Shown here: in pieces, positions 10,844 to 20,940 of the stretch | How the letters are laid out: each line of letters begins with the position of its first letter | Numbering within the stretch: position 1 is the first letter of the stretch | Assembly: GCA_946811695.1 (NCBI GenBank) | Contig: OX328131.1 | Coordinates: 7,733,826-7,797,825, forward strand | DNA: 64,000 bases | Reading direction: 5' to 3' | Source of the DNA: Gonocerus acuteangulatus | Lineage: Eukaryota > Arthropoda > Insecta > Hemiptera > Coreidae | Notes under the pieces: model-generated | Database searches by the model: none | Seen by the model: only the letters and a program-made list of their open reading frames with translations | Told to the model about the DNA's origin: nothing | Made by a program: the position numbers and the translations under genes

Positions 10844-11168
10844 CTAGAGAAGGTGGAGACAGTCTCCGATCTGCCTTATGTATAAATATCAAATTCACGT
10901 GTCTGTCTGTTTGTTCCTTATACAAATCTACACAGTTTGACAGATTTTGACCAAACTTGGCACAAAAGTAGATCTTGATACGGCTAATTTCCTAGGCTAG
11001 GTCAAAATAGTCAAATTTCAAAATTTGGTCAAAAGTTTTGTTCAAGAAAAATTGGCTACACTGAGCCATTCGGAATCTGACGGCCATTTTGAATAATGTC
11101 TCAAATTTATATGTTGATGTTCTTGATAATTAGAATAACTCGAACTTATTGACGACTTTACATCATTA
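10844..11168 (+). mobile_element. Helitron-like fragment, left of the mariner insertion (tentative)
   Basis: Contains GACAGATTTTGACCAAACTT and GTAGATCTTGATACGG. A related version (GACCGATTTTGACGTAACTG, GTAGATCTTGATACGG) lies to the right of the mariner element at 12775-12827 in the same orientation. Sequences of this style are common in insect Helitron or Helentron elements. No Rep/helicase coding is present. Confidence 0.35.
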
Positions 11169-11469
11169 TACAGGGTGTCCCACATTGAGATGTCATAACT
11201 TTAGGGGTTTATTCTGCATCTCAATTGTAGTTCAGGGACGCAGAAATGAGCGTTCTATTTTATACCAAAAACGCTCTCCTGTAGATAAAAATCGAAAAAA
11301 AATCCATTTAAATGAAAGGCACCCTCAAAAGATGCTTAAAATGTTACCTCGTTTTCCTAGGAAATGTCTATAGAAATATATAGGGACAAAAATGGTTATT
11401 ACTGTGGACTAATAACTATTTGTCCAGTAGATTTTCAAAATGTCTACAAATATAAGCTTAACATCTAAC

Positions 11470-12123
11470 TGAATCCACGGCATTAGGGAGGACGTCTTGT
11501 CTTTGAGTTCTTATGAGCTGGCACTGCTCCTGGATCCTGTTGATGAGCTGGCACTGCTACTGGATCCTGTTGATGAGCTGGCACTGCTCCTGGATCCTGT
11601 TGATGAGCTGGCACTGCTACTGGATCCTGTTGATGAGCTGGCACTGCTACTGGATCCTGTTGATGAGCTGGCACTGCTCCTGGATCCTGTTGATGAGCTG
11701 GCACTGCTACTGGATCCTGTTGATGAGCTGGCACTGCTACTGGATCCTGTTGATGAGCTGGCACTGCTCCTGGATCCTGTTGATGAGCTGGCACTGCTAC
11801 TGGATCCTGTTGATGAGCTGGCACTGCTCCTGGATCCTGTTGATGAGCTGGCACTGCTCCTGGATCCTGTTGATGAGCTGGCACTGCTACTGGATCCTGT
11901 TGATGAGCTGGCACTGCTACTGGATCCTGTTGATGAGTTCCTCCTTCGTCGTCACTGGCTCTGAGTACACTCTACTCTTCAATGTGCCCAATACATGGAA
12001 ATCTAGAGGATTCAGATCAGGAGGCAAACGAACTGGTCCATAGTCGCCGATACAACGATTAGGGAATTCACTCTTCAGCCATTCCGTCACCACTCGTCCA
12101 TTATCGGCTGGGCAACCAACCAT
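11470..12123 (-). pseudogene. mariner/IS630 transposase C-terminal remnant
   Basis: Read on the minus strand from 12123: a stretch with NGRVVTEWLKSEFPNRC, then PPDLNPLDFHVLGTLKSRVY and TTKEELINRIQ. These are the hallmark segments around the third catalytic Asp (the D of PDLNPLDF) of insect mariner-like transposases. The frame ends at TAG (about 11917) where a 30-bp repeat begins. Beyond the repeat (about 11512 down to 11458) the remaining codons QLIRTQRQDVLPNAVDSVRC lead to a stop, so the array sits inside the last 50 or so codons. The first two catalytic Asp regions are missing or unrecognisable. Confidence 0.75.
11512..11936. repeat. 30-bp minisatellite (14 copies) inside the mariner transposase
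   Basis: The unit GATGAGCTGGCACTGCTCCT plus GGATCCTGTT repeats 14 times with one common variant (CTCCTG or CTACTG). On the minus strand the unit covers transposase codons LINRIQ and carries a stop in that frame. Other frames appear open (DELALLLDPV or PAHQQDPVAV repeats) but only because the period is a multiple of three. Confidence 0.93.
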
Positions 12124-12593
12124 TTGAAACCAGAAAAAAATAGATTGAAATAGATTTGTTTTTAAAACTATGGGGTACCATTTTGAAGCTTATTAAATAA
12201 TGCAACTTTTGAGGGGGAGGCAAACCTCTAAGTATAAAAATAGCTGATTAAGAAAATATTGAATAATTTAATAAAAAAACTAATATTAAACGTCTCATCT
12301 ATATGCCTTTGAATATAGCTCTTAATTTACGTGGCAATATTTCAATAACGGGTGTTTCTTATTAGAAATTTAATGTAGATTCCAAAAATGTGGTCTTTAT
12401 TTACGATGCATTGATCAGAAATTCCGGAAACTCATCTTTTCTTCAGAAAAGCCAGTAGTTTTTAAAAAAGACAAAAGTTTGAGTAGCTCCTCTGCATGTT
12501 GAGATATAACGCTCATTTCTGCGTCCCTGAAATACAAATGAGGTGCAAAATACACCCCTAAAGTTATGACATCTCAGTGTGGGACACCCTGTA

Positions 12594-12882
12594 TAATCAT
12601 GTAATGCAGTTTATTTCAATTTTATTTCAACAGTCACTGTCTAACTAAGGAGCGGTGGCCTTTCTTTGATAAGAGCTATCTACTCGCAGGCTGTGGTGCT
12701 GGCCTCTGACGGCTGTTATATGAAGTGCTGTGGCGCCGGCCTCTACCTGCTACATTATGAATTACTGGACATTCACACCGTTTGACCGATTTTGACGTAA
12801 CTGGGTATACAGGTAGATCTTGATACGGAGAGAGCCATAGGCAGAAAGTAGGTGTAGCATGGCACAATGGGTAACAGCTAGT
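12594..12882 (+). mobile_element. Helitron-like 3' end (tentative), right of the mariner insertion
   Basis: Carries the second copy of the GTAGATCTTGATACGG region and ends GGGTAACAGCTAGT (CTAG then T at 12878-12882), the terminal form of many insect Helitrons (CTRR followed by T). The expected hairpin just before the end is not convincing, and no helicase coding is present. Confidence 0.4.
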
Positions 12883-13150
12883 GGTAAATAAAACTTCATT
12901 TTATAACGAAAATAGTTCTATTTTTGCCGACGTTTCGGCTTGACATTCAAACCTTGTTCAGAGACATGGAGGAGAGGTGAAAGCTGTTCAGTAGATTCAG
13001 AGATGTTGCATCCAACAAGACACGAAACATTTCTCCCACTAGCCCTGAAGAAGGCTTAAACATTTCTCCCACTAGCCCTGAAGAAGGCTTAAATGTCAAA
13101 CCGAAAAGTCAGCAGAAATACAACTATTTTTCTAATAAAATGTACTTTTA
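12883..13150. mobile_element. Decayed palindromic hammerhead element (Penelope-type terminal repeats, inferred)
   Basis: Two inverted arms of about 54 bp (12890-12946 and 13100-13148), each containing an ACTATTTT block next to the ribozyme region, face each other. The left arm carries a minus-strand hammerhead-like motif (12943-12975; core reads CTGAACA, so degenerate). The right arm carries a plus-strand motif with core CTGAAGA (13078-13084) and GAA followed by AAGTC (13103-13110). A 37-bp block including CCCTGAAGAAGGCTTAA is duplicated (13037 and 13069). Stem III is no longer palindromic, so activity is doubtful. Confidence 0.5.
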
Positions 13151-13725
13151 TTCATCTTATGACCGAACACCGAAGATCTACACGTTCTCTTTCTCATGAT
13201 CTCTTTCAAATGATCTAAAATTATTTTTCGCAGACATTAAGGAAACACCTGTTTGGCGGTATTGTGTATAATCCACCTTGACCGAAGAAAGAAGAAAGGC
13301 GAGATTATAAATACAGAGGAATAGCAAATAGGGATCTTTAAAAGGTAGAGAAATCATGAAATAGTCTGGCCTATTCATAGCCGTAATGAAGGTAAAACCC
13401 AGGAAGCAACCACAGCCTGTTGTCGGTGCCTTTGAGGTATCCAGGAGATAATGATATACGCTTCGCTGAACGAGTGGATCTCAGAGTAAAGAGGAAAACA
13501 GCAAAAAAAGATACAAAGATATGAAGCCCTTTGTGTAGCTGTCGGAAGATAAATACTCTTCCGTAGCGTTCTTCTTTCTCTTTACAAATTCTCAAAGATT
13601 GTTAGTTTTCAGCTGGTTTCAATGGGAGAATATTTCAAAAATAATTTTAATTCTTCATCCAGCCTATTCGGTAATTTTTAGTGCTAGCAGGAATGACCGA
13701 AAATATTTTATAAGTACTAAATATA
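13151..13725. other. Stretch without recognisable genes
   Basis: Several short open frames (62-74 codons) but none resembles a known family. No repeats are obvious within it. Confidence 0.5.
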
Positions 13726-14100
13726 TACAGGGTGTCCTAGTCTTAAACCGACAGACCTCGTATATCGATGGGGAATCGAAAAACTAAGTCAAAAAGTCTT
13801 TTAGCGATTTTCTCGTTTTCGCTTCGTATTCGAGAAAAACGTAAGAGCCCGTGTTTTTTGGACAAATCCCGATTTACCGATTAAACGAAGCGTTGTAAGA
13901 AAAAAACACCTAAACATAAAAGTTGTAGCTTATTAAATTATCTTGAAGATGAAACCAAGTTCAGCGTCTTAGCTTGAATATTTTACGAGATAATGGTGTT
14001 TGAATAACGGCTGGACATTTTGTTCCGTAAAGAATTAGACATTTTTCGATCCGACGATGCGTCAGCGCTTGGATCGCAAAAACTGGAACTGTCTGGATCC
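13726..14100 (+). mobile_element. Possible left end of a second mariner-like element
   Basis: TA (13726-13727) is followed by CAGGGTGTCCTAGTCTTAAA, the same first ten bases as the mariner element at 11171 but then different. No matching inverted right end is found in the following kilobases, and no transposase is recognised, so this is at most a solo end. Confidence 0.35.
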
Positions 14101-14571
14101 CCGCAACCAACCTGCGAACGACGACCCTTGAAAATAAAATCTTTCTTGTGCGCCCGAGTTTTGAACTCCAGGACATTAGTCGAGTACAAAAAGAGATTAC
14201 TGGTCTGCTTGAGAATAGCAAGCGCGTCCAAGGTCAGTATCGACAGTAGGAGTTGACACCGTCTGGCGGCGTCAGTGCCCCCTTTACCGGGCACTCCCCC
14301 ACTCCCGCCCTCTGCCCCCACTACAGTAGTCAGTCCCCACCACGACTGACTACCCCCTCCACTATCTGGATGTGTTACGGTCCGCCGATAGGCTTAAGAG
14401 TCCGGGAGGTTTAGTCAGTCTCACTGGTACACTCTCAAGGCCTGCACACTGAATTGGGAACAACTGCGACTTGCCTTTTCTTTCTCTCAAGCCATACAAG
14501 CCTCCAGTCTCTCAGCGGCACAGAAGTCATAACCTATAGATCTACTAATTAAGGAGAGGGGCAAAATAAAT
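14101..14571. other. Stretch without recognisable genes
   Basis: More GC-rich than average. Open frames exist on both strands (for example 13983-14321 minus) but I recognise no domain. Confidence 0.4.
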
Positions 14572-14949
14572 AGCGGGACTCAAAGACAATGTGCACGAGA
14601 CTACCTCATAGCTAGCTGGCAAGAAAGATGGGCAAGTTGGACTAAAGGAAGGTGGGCATACAGGTTAATACCAGATATAAAAACCTGGATCGAAAGGCCA
14701 TCCGGAGAGATTGACTATTTACTCAGTCAAGCTTTATCTGAGCATGGATGCTTTAGAAAGTATCTACACGATCGGAACAGAGCAAGTAGTGAAGTATGTA
14801 CCTACTGTGGAGAAGACGAACACGTTTTTTATGTATGCCCGAGGTGGAAAAGCGAGGTCATCAGGCGTGGCTACAGTATAGCTACCAAGAAGACGTTTGA
14901 TGGTGACAATATGATGAGAGACTTAACTTCAGAGATAACATGGCAGTAG
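14572..14949 (+). pseudogene. R1-like non-LTR retrotransposon ORF2 C-terminus
   Basis: An uninterrupted 125-codon frame without an ATG start ends at TAG 14947-14949. It contains WQERWASWTKGRWAYRLIPD, then YLLSQALSEHGCFRKYL, and a CCHC knuckle CTYCGEDEHVFYVC. This order (W-rich segment, LTQ/LSQ..GHGCF-like segment, knuckle) is characteristic of R1-group ORF2 C-termini in arthropods. RT and endonuclease are absent upstream. It is a truncated fragment and was probably inserted independently of the elements on either side. Confidence 0.72.
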
Positions 14950-15123
14950 TCCTACAGCTTGGTCAGGACTATCGTGTAGATGAAGAAGAAGGAAATTAAC
15001 AGTGTATGATAATCAGACAGCTATAATGATGAAGTAATGCGTGAGCGGTTTCTATCATGATCGCCAAGAACAAGGGGGGGAGGTTTTTAGTCGGTTGGAG
15101 TCCGACACTATCTGGTTATACAC

Positions 15124-15381
15124 ATATCGTCGCTACAAATGCAAAGTATCGAATATGAAAATCACCACTTTTCAGAGTGGAAACGCATTTATTCATAACT
15201 TTTTTTGTGGACAGTCAAATATTCGGCAGATTTGACCTTTTGATAGTGGAATACTTTCCCTTTAATAGAGTGATCTAAGATTCAAGAATTAGCCGTACAT
15301 AAGTCCAGCAGAAATTAGTAAAGATTGAAAATGAAAGATGCCTTTTTTCACATTCCTTACTTTGCATTTGTATCGACGATA
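15124..15381. mobile_element. MITE family 'F', copy 2
   Basis: The terminal inverted repeat ATATCGTCG(C)TACAAATGC at the left pairs with GCATTTGTATCGACGATAT at the right. The interior matches copies at 2677 and 52965 (for example GTCAAATATTCGGCAGATTT). This is the best preserved copy for defining the ends. Confidence 0.7.
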
Positions 15382-15470
15382 TGTTTGCCATTGTACATTA
15401 ATTTATGTGATGCTTTATTATTATTATTTAACTCTCACTCAGGGAATATTTCATTATGTTACGTTCTTTT

Positions 15471-15529
<59 letters not shown>
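15471..15529. repeat. (CA)n(TA)n microsatellite
   Basis: A short CA run followed by about 20 TA units. It lies immediately upstream of the CR1/L2-like element. Confidence 0.95.
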
Positions 15530-15531
<2 letters not shown>

Positions 15532-15868
15532 AGAGTTGGCTGCTGGTATTGCCACGGTTCGTATCGGGTCTGTAAAACATCTTCTTTTAAAGTGTTTATA
15601 AGTGTGAGTTGGCCCAGAAAATTTGCAGAACGTATCCCTAATAAACAGTGATGAGTGTAGTGTAGTTAGGAAACGTTAAAATTATCCAGAGAAATAACCA
15701 GATCGATGGAAAAATCTATCGCTTGGATAGAATAAGGTAGGCAATTAGCCATATTAATTAGGGAAAAGCGCATGCGCATATCCCCACCTTACTTAACTCC
15801 AGATAACGATATCAGACCTCGTGAGTGTCCGAGTAACAGCAGGAAGGTTATACAATCACGAAATAAAT
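15530..15868 (+). other. Probable 5' UTR of the CR1/L2-like retrotransposon
   Basis: Non-coding sequence between the microsatellite and the ORF1 ATG. The true 5' end of the element cannot be fixed from one copy. Confidence 0.4.
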
Positions 15869-16725
15869 ATGAATATAGACAACAATAACATTTTATCTAA
15901 ATTGGATGTTTTACTTAATAGCAATAAAGACTTAAAAAAGGAAATTAATTCAATGAAGGCAGATCAAGAAAAAATAATTTCCAGTATAGAGGAAGTAAAA
16001 TCATTGAAGGTACAGACTATAAAAAACACAGAAGATATTAACAATTTAAAAAAAGAAAATAGCAATTTTGAAAAAAGAATTAAGATGTTGGAGAAAATTG
16101 TTCTTGTTAATCAGCAATCAGTTTTTAAAAATGAAATAACTATTAATAATATACCCTTTAGTGATAATGAAGATATTCCAACTATTCTAGATGCTATATG
16201 GTCTAGATTAGAAATACCATTAGATTTAGAGAAAATAGATTGGTACAAAAGATATAAACTAAGAAATGGCTCGTATTCTAAAACTATAGGTGTAAGATTT
16301 ACAACATTTTCTGACAAATTAAATATTTTACAAGTCTTAAAAAGCAAAAAAAAAAATTTCTAACGTGGGAAAGTCTTAATCTTTCTATTAGCACAGATCA
16401 AACACAGCTTGTTTATATTAATGAACAAATGTCAGTGAAATATAGACTTTTATTTCATAAGGCCAAACAACTGCAGAAAGAGTCCATTCTTAAATATGTT
16501 TGGTTTAGAGCCGGATCTTTGTATGTGAAACGTTCTCAACAACACAATAAAGTTAAAATAGAATCTGAAGATGATTTTAAGGAAATTGAAGAAAATGCAG
16601 AATGCCAGTATGAAACAGATTCAGATGAATTCCGCATTAGTCCAAGCGAAGATAAAACAGGTACACCGCCATCCAAAAAGGTGGAAGGAAGGACACCCAA
16701 GAGGAAGGAACGTAGCACTCCATGA
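15869..16725 (+). pseudogene. CR1/L2-like retrotransposon ORF1 (coiled coil plus FP25-like C-terminus), one frameshift
   Basis: Start chosen at the ATG (15869) of MNIDNNNILSKLDVLLNS. The first ~85 residues are Lys/Glu/Leu-rich with heptad spacing, a coiled coil for multimerisation of the RNA-binding ORF1 protein. A compact RRM-like region follows (INNIPFSDNEDIPTILDAIW, then SKTIGVRFTTFSDKLNIL). After a run of 11 A at about 16347-16357 the frame shifts and continues as LVYINEQMSVKYRLLFHKAK and SILKYVWFRAGSLYVKRS, which resembles the C-terminal domain shared with baculovirus FP25-like proteins and common in insect CR1/Jockey ORF1s. Stop at 16723-16725. One indel in the A run separates it from an intact frame. 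Confidence 0.75.
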
Positions 16726-16742
16726 CTATCCAAGCAGCTGGT

Positions 16743-17772
16743 TCAATGGCCGCGAGAGTTTCGCATTCTCTTTTGGAATTCTTCAGGATACGCAAATCTA
16801 ATGAGTGAATTATCATCCTTTAAGGACTTTATGGTGATTTGCTGTTGTGAAGTTTGGCTTCAGACCCAACCAGTTCTACCTCCTTCATCTCAATACTCCA
16901 TCCAGGCCTTCTCTCCAGCCATCAAGGATAAGGGTCATGGGTGAGCTGGTGGTGGCTTAATAGTTATCACTAACCCTTTACTAACCAATATTAGAATATT
17001 GAATATTACAATACATTGGATAATTTTTAGTTTTAAATATAGCAATAAGGAAGTGTATATTGTTTTTGTTTACTTTAGACCTACATATGACATAGAGCCT
17101 CTACTGGACTTACTTGACAGCACTCTACTCACTTTGCAGATACCATCAGAGGCTAATATCATTTGGGGTGGAGATTTTAACTGTCGTATGGGAATTCAAG
17201 AAAACATTCCTCAAGGTATTGAAAGCTATAATTTAAATATTGAACATAAATCCCTGGATAGTGTTTACAATAAGAGAGGTCGAGTCCTTAGTGAATATAT
17301 GACTTGTAAAGGATTAGTTTTGTTGAATGGAAGGACTAGAAGTGACACGCCTGCATTCCATACTTTTATAAACACTAATGGAGAGAGTGTCATAGATCAT
17401 GTTTGGTGTGTCTTAACCGAATTACAGATAATTTCTGACTTAGAAGTATCAACTAATACAACAGTTTCCGAGCATCTTCCACTTATACTCTCATTAAATA
17501 TAGATAGACCAATTAAATTCAAAAATAACAAAACTAAAGTAATTCCCTTTACAACATATAAATGGTGCCCTGAGTATAAAAAAATATACCAGAGTGTAAT
17601 TGAAAATAACAACCGGTTACATTCTTACACCAACACCAGTAATACAAATTTTCTAAATCAAAATATGACAGAAGCAATTTATGAGGCTGCTGAAGCAGCC
17701 CAAATGAAGCATAAAAAATGTTTTCAGTTATTAAGCCTAAAACCAGCTGTACTCCTAAATGGCATGACTTAG
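16743..17772 (+). pseudogene. CR1/L2-like ORF2, apurinic endonuclease domain
   Basis: Target-nicking endonuclease of the same retrotransposon. The N-terminal part (from about 16770) reads MSELSSFKDFMVICC then EVWL, with one in-frame TGA near 16940 (after GHG). The well-preserved part has IIWGGDFNCRMG (catalytic GDFN), then ESVIDHVWC and SEHLPLIL; the usual SDH is SEH here, a change at a catalytic position. The frame ends at TAG (17770-17772). The RT domain continues in an overlapping frame from about 17718, so a frameshift lies near 17720-17770. Confidence 0.8.
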
Positions 17773-19133
17773 AATGCAAAGAACTAAAAATAAAATTAAA
17801 AAAGCAATTAAAAATATGTGGTTCATGTAATTTCGAAAGTGGGGACGCGAAATCATACAAGGAACTTAAAAAGCAATACAAAACATTAATAAAAGAAAAG
17901 AGGAAAAATTATTTCGAGACAATTACTAAGGCTGTCTCAAATACTCAGGACAGTAAAACGTTTTGGGGTGTTGTTAAGAAAATAAAAAAACAAACAATTA
18001 GTGAAAATAGAGTTACTTTAGAGCAATGGGAATATTACTTTTCTACTCTGTATAAGCCATTATTTATTCATGATATAACTTTTTTCGGTGTATGTCACCC
18101 TCTTATGGACAGTAGTATATCGCAGGATGAAATAGTAGCTAGCCTTAATGCATGTAAAAATAGTACATCTCCAGGTCCGGATGGTGTTAGTTACGAGTTT
18201 TTTCAGAATCTACCTCAAAACTGGCTGTCATATTTAGAAAGCTTCTTTAATAATGTTCTGGCGACTGAAGAAGTGCCAAGTTCTTGGTCCAGTCTATGTT
18301 TGACGATGCTCTACAAGAAAGGAGACCGAAATGACCCGGCTAATTATCGGAGTATAGCTTTAGCAAACTGTTGTCTTAAAATATTTACACATATATTACT
18401 GACTAGATTTATATTGTGGGATAATGAAGTAATTATTTTGCCAGAATGCCAGACGGGATTCAGAAGTGGAAGAGGATGTCTGGACCACATTTTTACTCTT
18501 TCTGTCCTTTGGCAGTTGCATTTAAGGCTTCCGAAAAGATCAGTTATTGCTGCTTTTATTGATTTTCAGAGAGCATTTGATACTGTTAGCCATAGCTTAT
18601 TGTGGTCAAAACTTAATGAGTTTTGTTTTAGTCCAAAAATAATTAGAATATTCAAAACATTGTACAACCAAGCAACAGTTCAAGTCAAGATGGGACCGGT
18701 CAAATCATCAAAAATTAAGGTAACAGAAGGCTTGTTTCAGGGTGAAATTTTGAGCCCTTTTCTATTTGCAGTATTTATTTCAGATATGGATAAATATTTC
18801 AAAAGAAAAGGCGTAACTGGACTAAACATGGACGGCTACAACGACATCATACTATTGCAATACGCTGATGACCTTGTTCTGTTTGCTGACTTTCCTCCCG
18901 ACATGAGGAAGAAGCTAGCAATACTGGAGTTGTATTGTGCGGAGAACTCTCTCGTTGTAAATGAGACTAAATCTAAAATAATAAACTTTCATAAGGGAAG
19001 GACTTCCACTTCAGTAGGAAAGTTTTATTACAATATGAAGGAAATCGAACAGGTGGCTAAGTATGTTTATTTGGGGACTCTTTTCTTCTGGTGTATTTCT
19101 GGAACAATGCAGATTTGCCATAACCAAATTTAA
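17718..19133 (+). pseudogene. CR1/L2-like ORF2, reverse transcriptase domain
   Basis: A 471-codon open frame with the fingers motif SPGPDGVSYEFF, NYRSIALANC, GFRSGRGCLDHIFTL, the first catalytic box AAFIDFQRAFDTVSH, EGLFQGEILSPFLF and the second catalytic box LQYADDLVLFA, followed by the thumb (VNETKSKIINFHKG). Both catalytic Asp boxes are intact. It synthesises cDNA by target-primed reverse transcription in related elements. The frame breaks near 19080, where the C-terminal part continues in another frame. Similarity of the finger and palm motifs points to the CR1/L2 group; the exact clade is not certain. Confidence 0.85.
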
Positions 19134-19635
19134 CTGTGCCTCAAGTGTCATACTTGGAATACTATCAGGGACTAAGTGTAATAGTTGGAATGGAGTAGAA
19201 AAACTCCTTCATGCTATAGGAAGATCCATGCTTTTATACGGTGCCCCAGTCTGGGCTTTAAGATATTTAGATCAAGTAGAACAGGCCGGGGTTAACTTCT
19301 ATAAAAAACTTTTCAATTTAATAAAGTCCAATCCAAATTATCTGGTAAGGCTTGAGACAGGTTCAGATTATATTTCAGTCCAAATTTTAAAATCTTCCCT
19401 GAAGTGGCTCTATAAAATATTAACTATGGATAGGAACAGACTACCTAGATTGTGCTATGACAGGCTATATGTATTAGATCAGTCACATAGTAATAAATTG
19501 CGTTTTAACTTGGTAACACAACTTAAGGAAATACTCATTAACCTAAACTATTATGATATTTGGTTAAACCAGGACCCCCACGTAATTAAAGCAAATATGG
19601 CAGGTATCTTAGAAGATTACAAGGAAATGTTGTAA
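19063..19635 (+). pseudogene. CR1/L2-like ORF2, post-RT region
   Basis: Continues the RT protein after a frameshift: YGAPVWALRYLDQVEQAG and FNLIKSNPNYLVRLETGSD are the usual segments between RT thumb and C-terminal knuckle in this group. Ends at TAA 19633-19635 just before a 52-bp tandem repeat. Confidence 0.7.
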
Positions 19636-19666
19636 GACCAGGATATAAATAAAAAAAAGTCAGTCC

Positions 19667-19822
19667 AATTATAGCCCTTTTTACAATAGTATACCCATAA
19701 AACCAGGTAATGCCCAGGAATTATAGCCCTTTTTACAATAGTATACCCATAAAACCAGGTAATGCCCAGGAATTATAGCCCTTTTTACAATAGTATACCC
19801 ATAAAACCAGGTAATGCCCAGG
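19667..19822 (+). repeat. 52-bp tandem repeat (3 copies) within ORF2
   Basis: The unit starts AATTATAGCCCTTTTTACAA and ends AATGCCCAGG; it repeats three times exactly. It is coding sequence (YSPFYNSIPIKPGNAQE) and, not being a multiple of three, it breaks the reading frame. It looks like a very young local amplification. Confidence 0.93.
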
Positions 19823-20172
19823 AATTTCTCACAATTAATCTGCCATTTTCCATATATAAAACAATTTTCCAATTAAGAACCTGCAGTAACTACGCAATAA
19901 AATTCAACATAAACAATTTAACATATACAATAGACCCGCAGAAGAAATGTTCTGTTTGTAGTTTAAATGTTCTAGAGAACATTAATCATTTAATTCTTCA
20001 TTGCCCTGCTTATGAGCCGATAAGAGCTAAACATATTACCTTTCTTACTCATCATGATACAGAAATTAATTTCCTCAACGCACTCAATAGCAATAATAAA
20101 TATAAACTCATAGGAATATCTAGATATATTAAGGAAATGTTAAAGTGTCCATCATTTATTTTAAATGAATAG
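19823..20172 (+). pseudogene. CR1/L2-like ORF2, C-terminal zinc knuckle
   Basis: Reads INLPFSIYKTIFQLRTCSN, then the knuckle CSVCSLNVLENINHLILHC (C-X2-C-X10-H-X4-C) and a tail ending LKCPSFILNE at the stop 20170-20172. This is the normal end of the ORF2 of this element. Confidence 0.75.
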
Positions 20173-20863
20173 AAGGTAATTATTATTTATCTTATTTTTT
20201 ATTCTTTACTTTTTTATTTATTTATTTTATTTTATTTTTTTTGTTCTTTTAATAATTCACTTTTCAGTTAATTTAGATTTGATTTATGTTATAATATTAT
20301 GACTATATTTATTTTAATCATAAGCGGAAGGATTTTATTTATGTTATATTAGTTATATTATTTATTTCTCATATACAGATATTGTTATTTTGCAACTCAT
20401 TTGCTCATTATAGTTTGTTCATATTAGTAAAATAGTGTAAATATATACTATAACATCTAAGCAGTTATAAAAGTTAAAATTACGAAAAATAGGACTAACT
20501 AAATAAATATGTAAGCCAACTCCTTTGCTAAGGAGAACTCCTGTATAGCAAATAAAAAAAAAAATATATATATATATACAAGTACTTACCGGATGTAACT
20601 TCCTGGCAGCATCATGGATAGCTACGATGTGTGTAATGTTAAACCTGTCTAGCTGCGTGCAGTCCTTAGAATCCCTGAAGTTACCCACATACAGGCCCGG
20701 CAGGACCTAAAAAGAGAAAAACACAATTAAATATTAATAAAATTACAAATAATTAATGTTAAATATAATTAAATGATGCTACAATCTTCCCCAGGAAAAT
20801 GCTGTCAAGCTGAATTCCTCTCCTTTCCTTCACAAGAACAATCATTAATGTACAGTTATTTCA
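20173..20863 (+). other. 3' UTR of the CR1/L2-like element and flanking AT-rich DNA
   Basis: T-rich and A-rich non-coding sequence after ORF2, with a short (TA) run at 20563-20578. The 3' end of the element cannot be fixed. No gene is seen. Confidence 0.45.
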
Positions 20864-20940
20864 TGGAGGCCCGGTGGCCGTTAGTGCTAAACACGTGTGT
20901 TCGATTCCCACAAGGGGTGGTGTTGTGGAATTTATATTAT
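20864..20940 (+). mobile_element. tRNA-derived SINE head
   Basis: Starts GGAGGCCCGGTGGCCGTTAG (A-box region) and contains GTTCGATTCCCAC (B box), the two internal RNA polymerase III promoter elements of a tRNA-derived SINE. The body continues into the 82-bp minisatellite. A related head in reverse is at 30150-30258. Confidence 0.65.

Larger units (their letters stand above)
11171..12591 (-). mobile_element. mariner/IS630-type transposon (1,421 bp, degenerate) with TA target duplication
   Basis: The ends are inverted repeats: CAGGGTGTCCCACATTGAGA at 11171 and its near complement ending at 12591. The inverted homology extends for about 80 bp, through ATGTCATAACTTTAGGGGT. Both ends abut TA (11169-11170; 12592-12593), the target duplication of the Tc1/mariner superfamily. 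Inside is the C-terminal part of a transposase on the minus strand, expanded by a 30-bp minisatellite. The N-terminal coding region is not recognisable, so the copy is non-autonomous. Confidence 0.82.

Noticed and set aside
11483..12043. Pro/Gln-rich and Leu/Asp-rich repeat proteins on both strands
   Set aside because: These frames follow from the 30-bp minisatellite inside a transposase remnant; no signal, domain or start context supports a gene.
13983..14321. 112-codon minus-strand frame (and an overlapping 86-codon one)
   Set aside because: No recognisable domain, overlapping frames on both strands in a GC-richer patch; not enough support for a gene.
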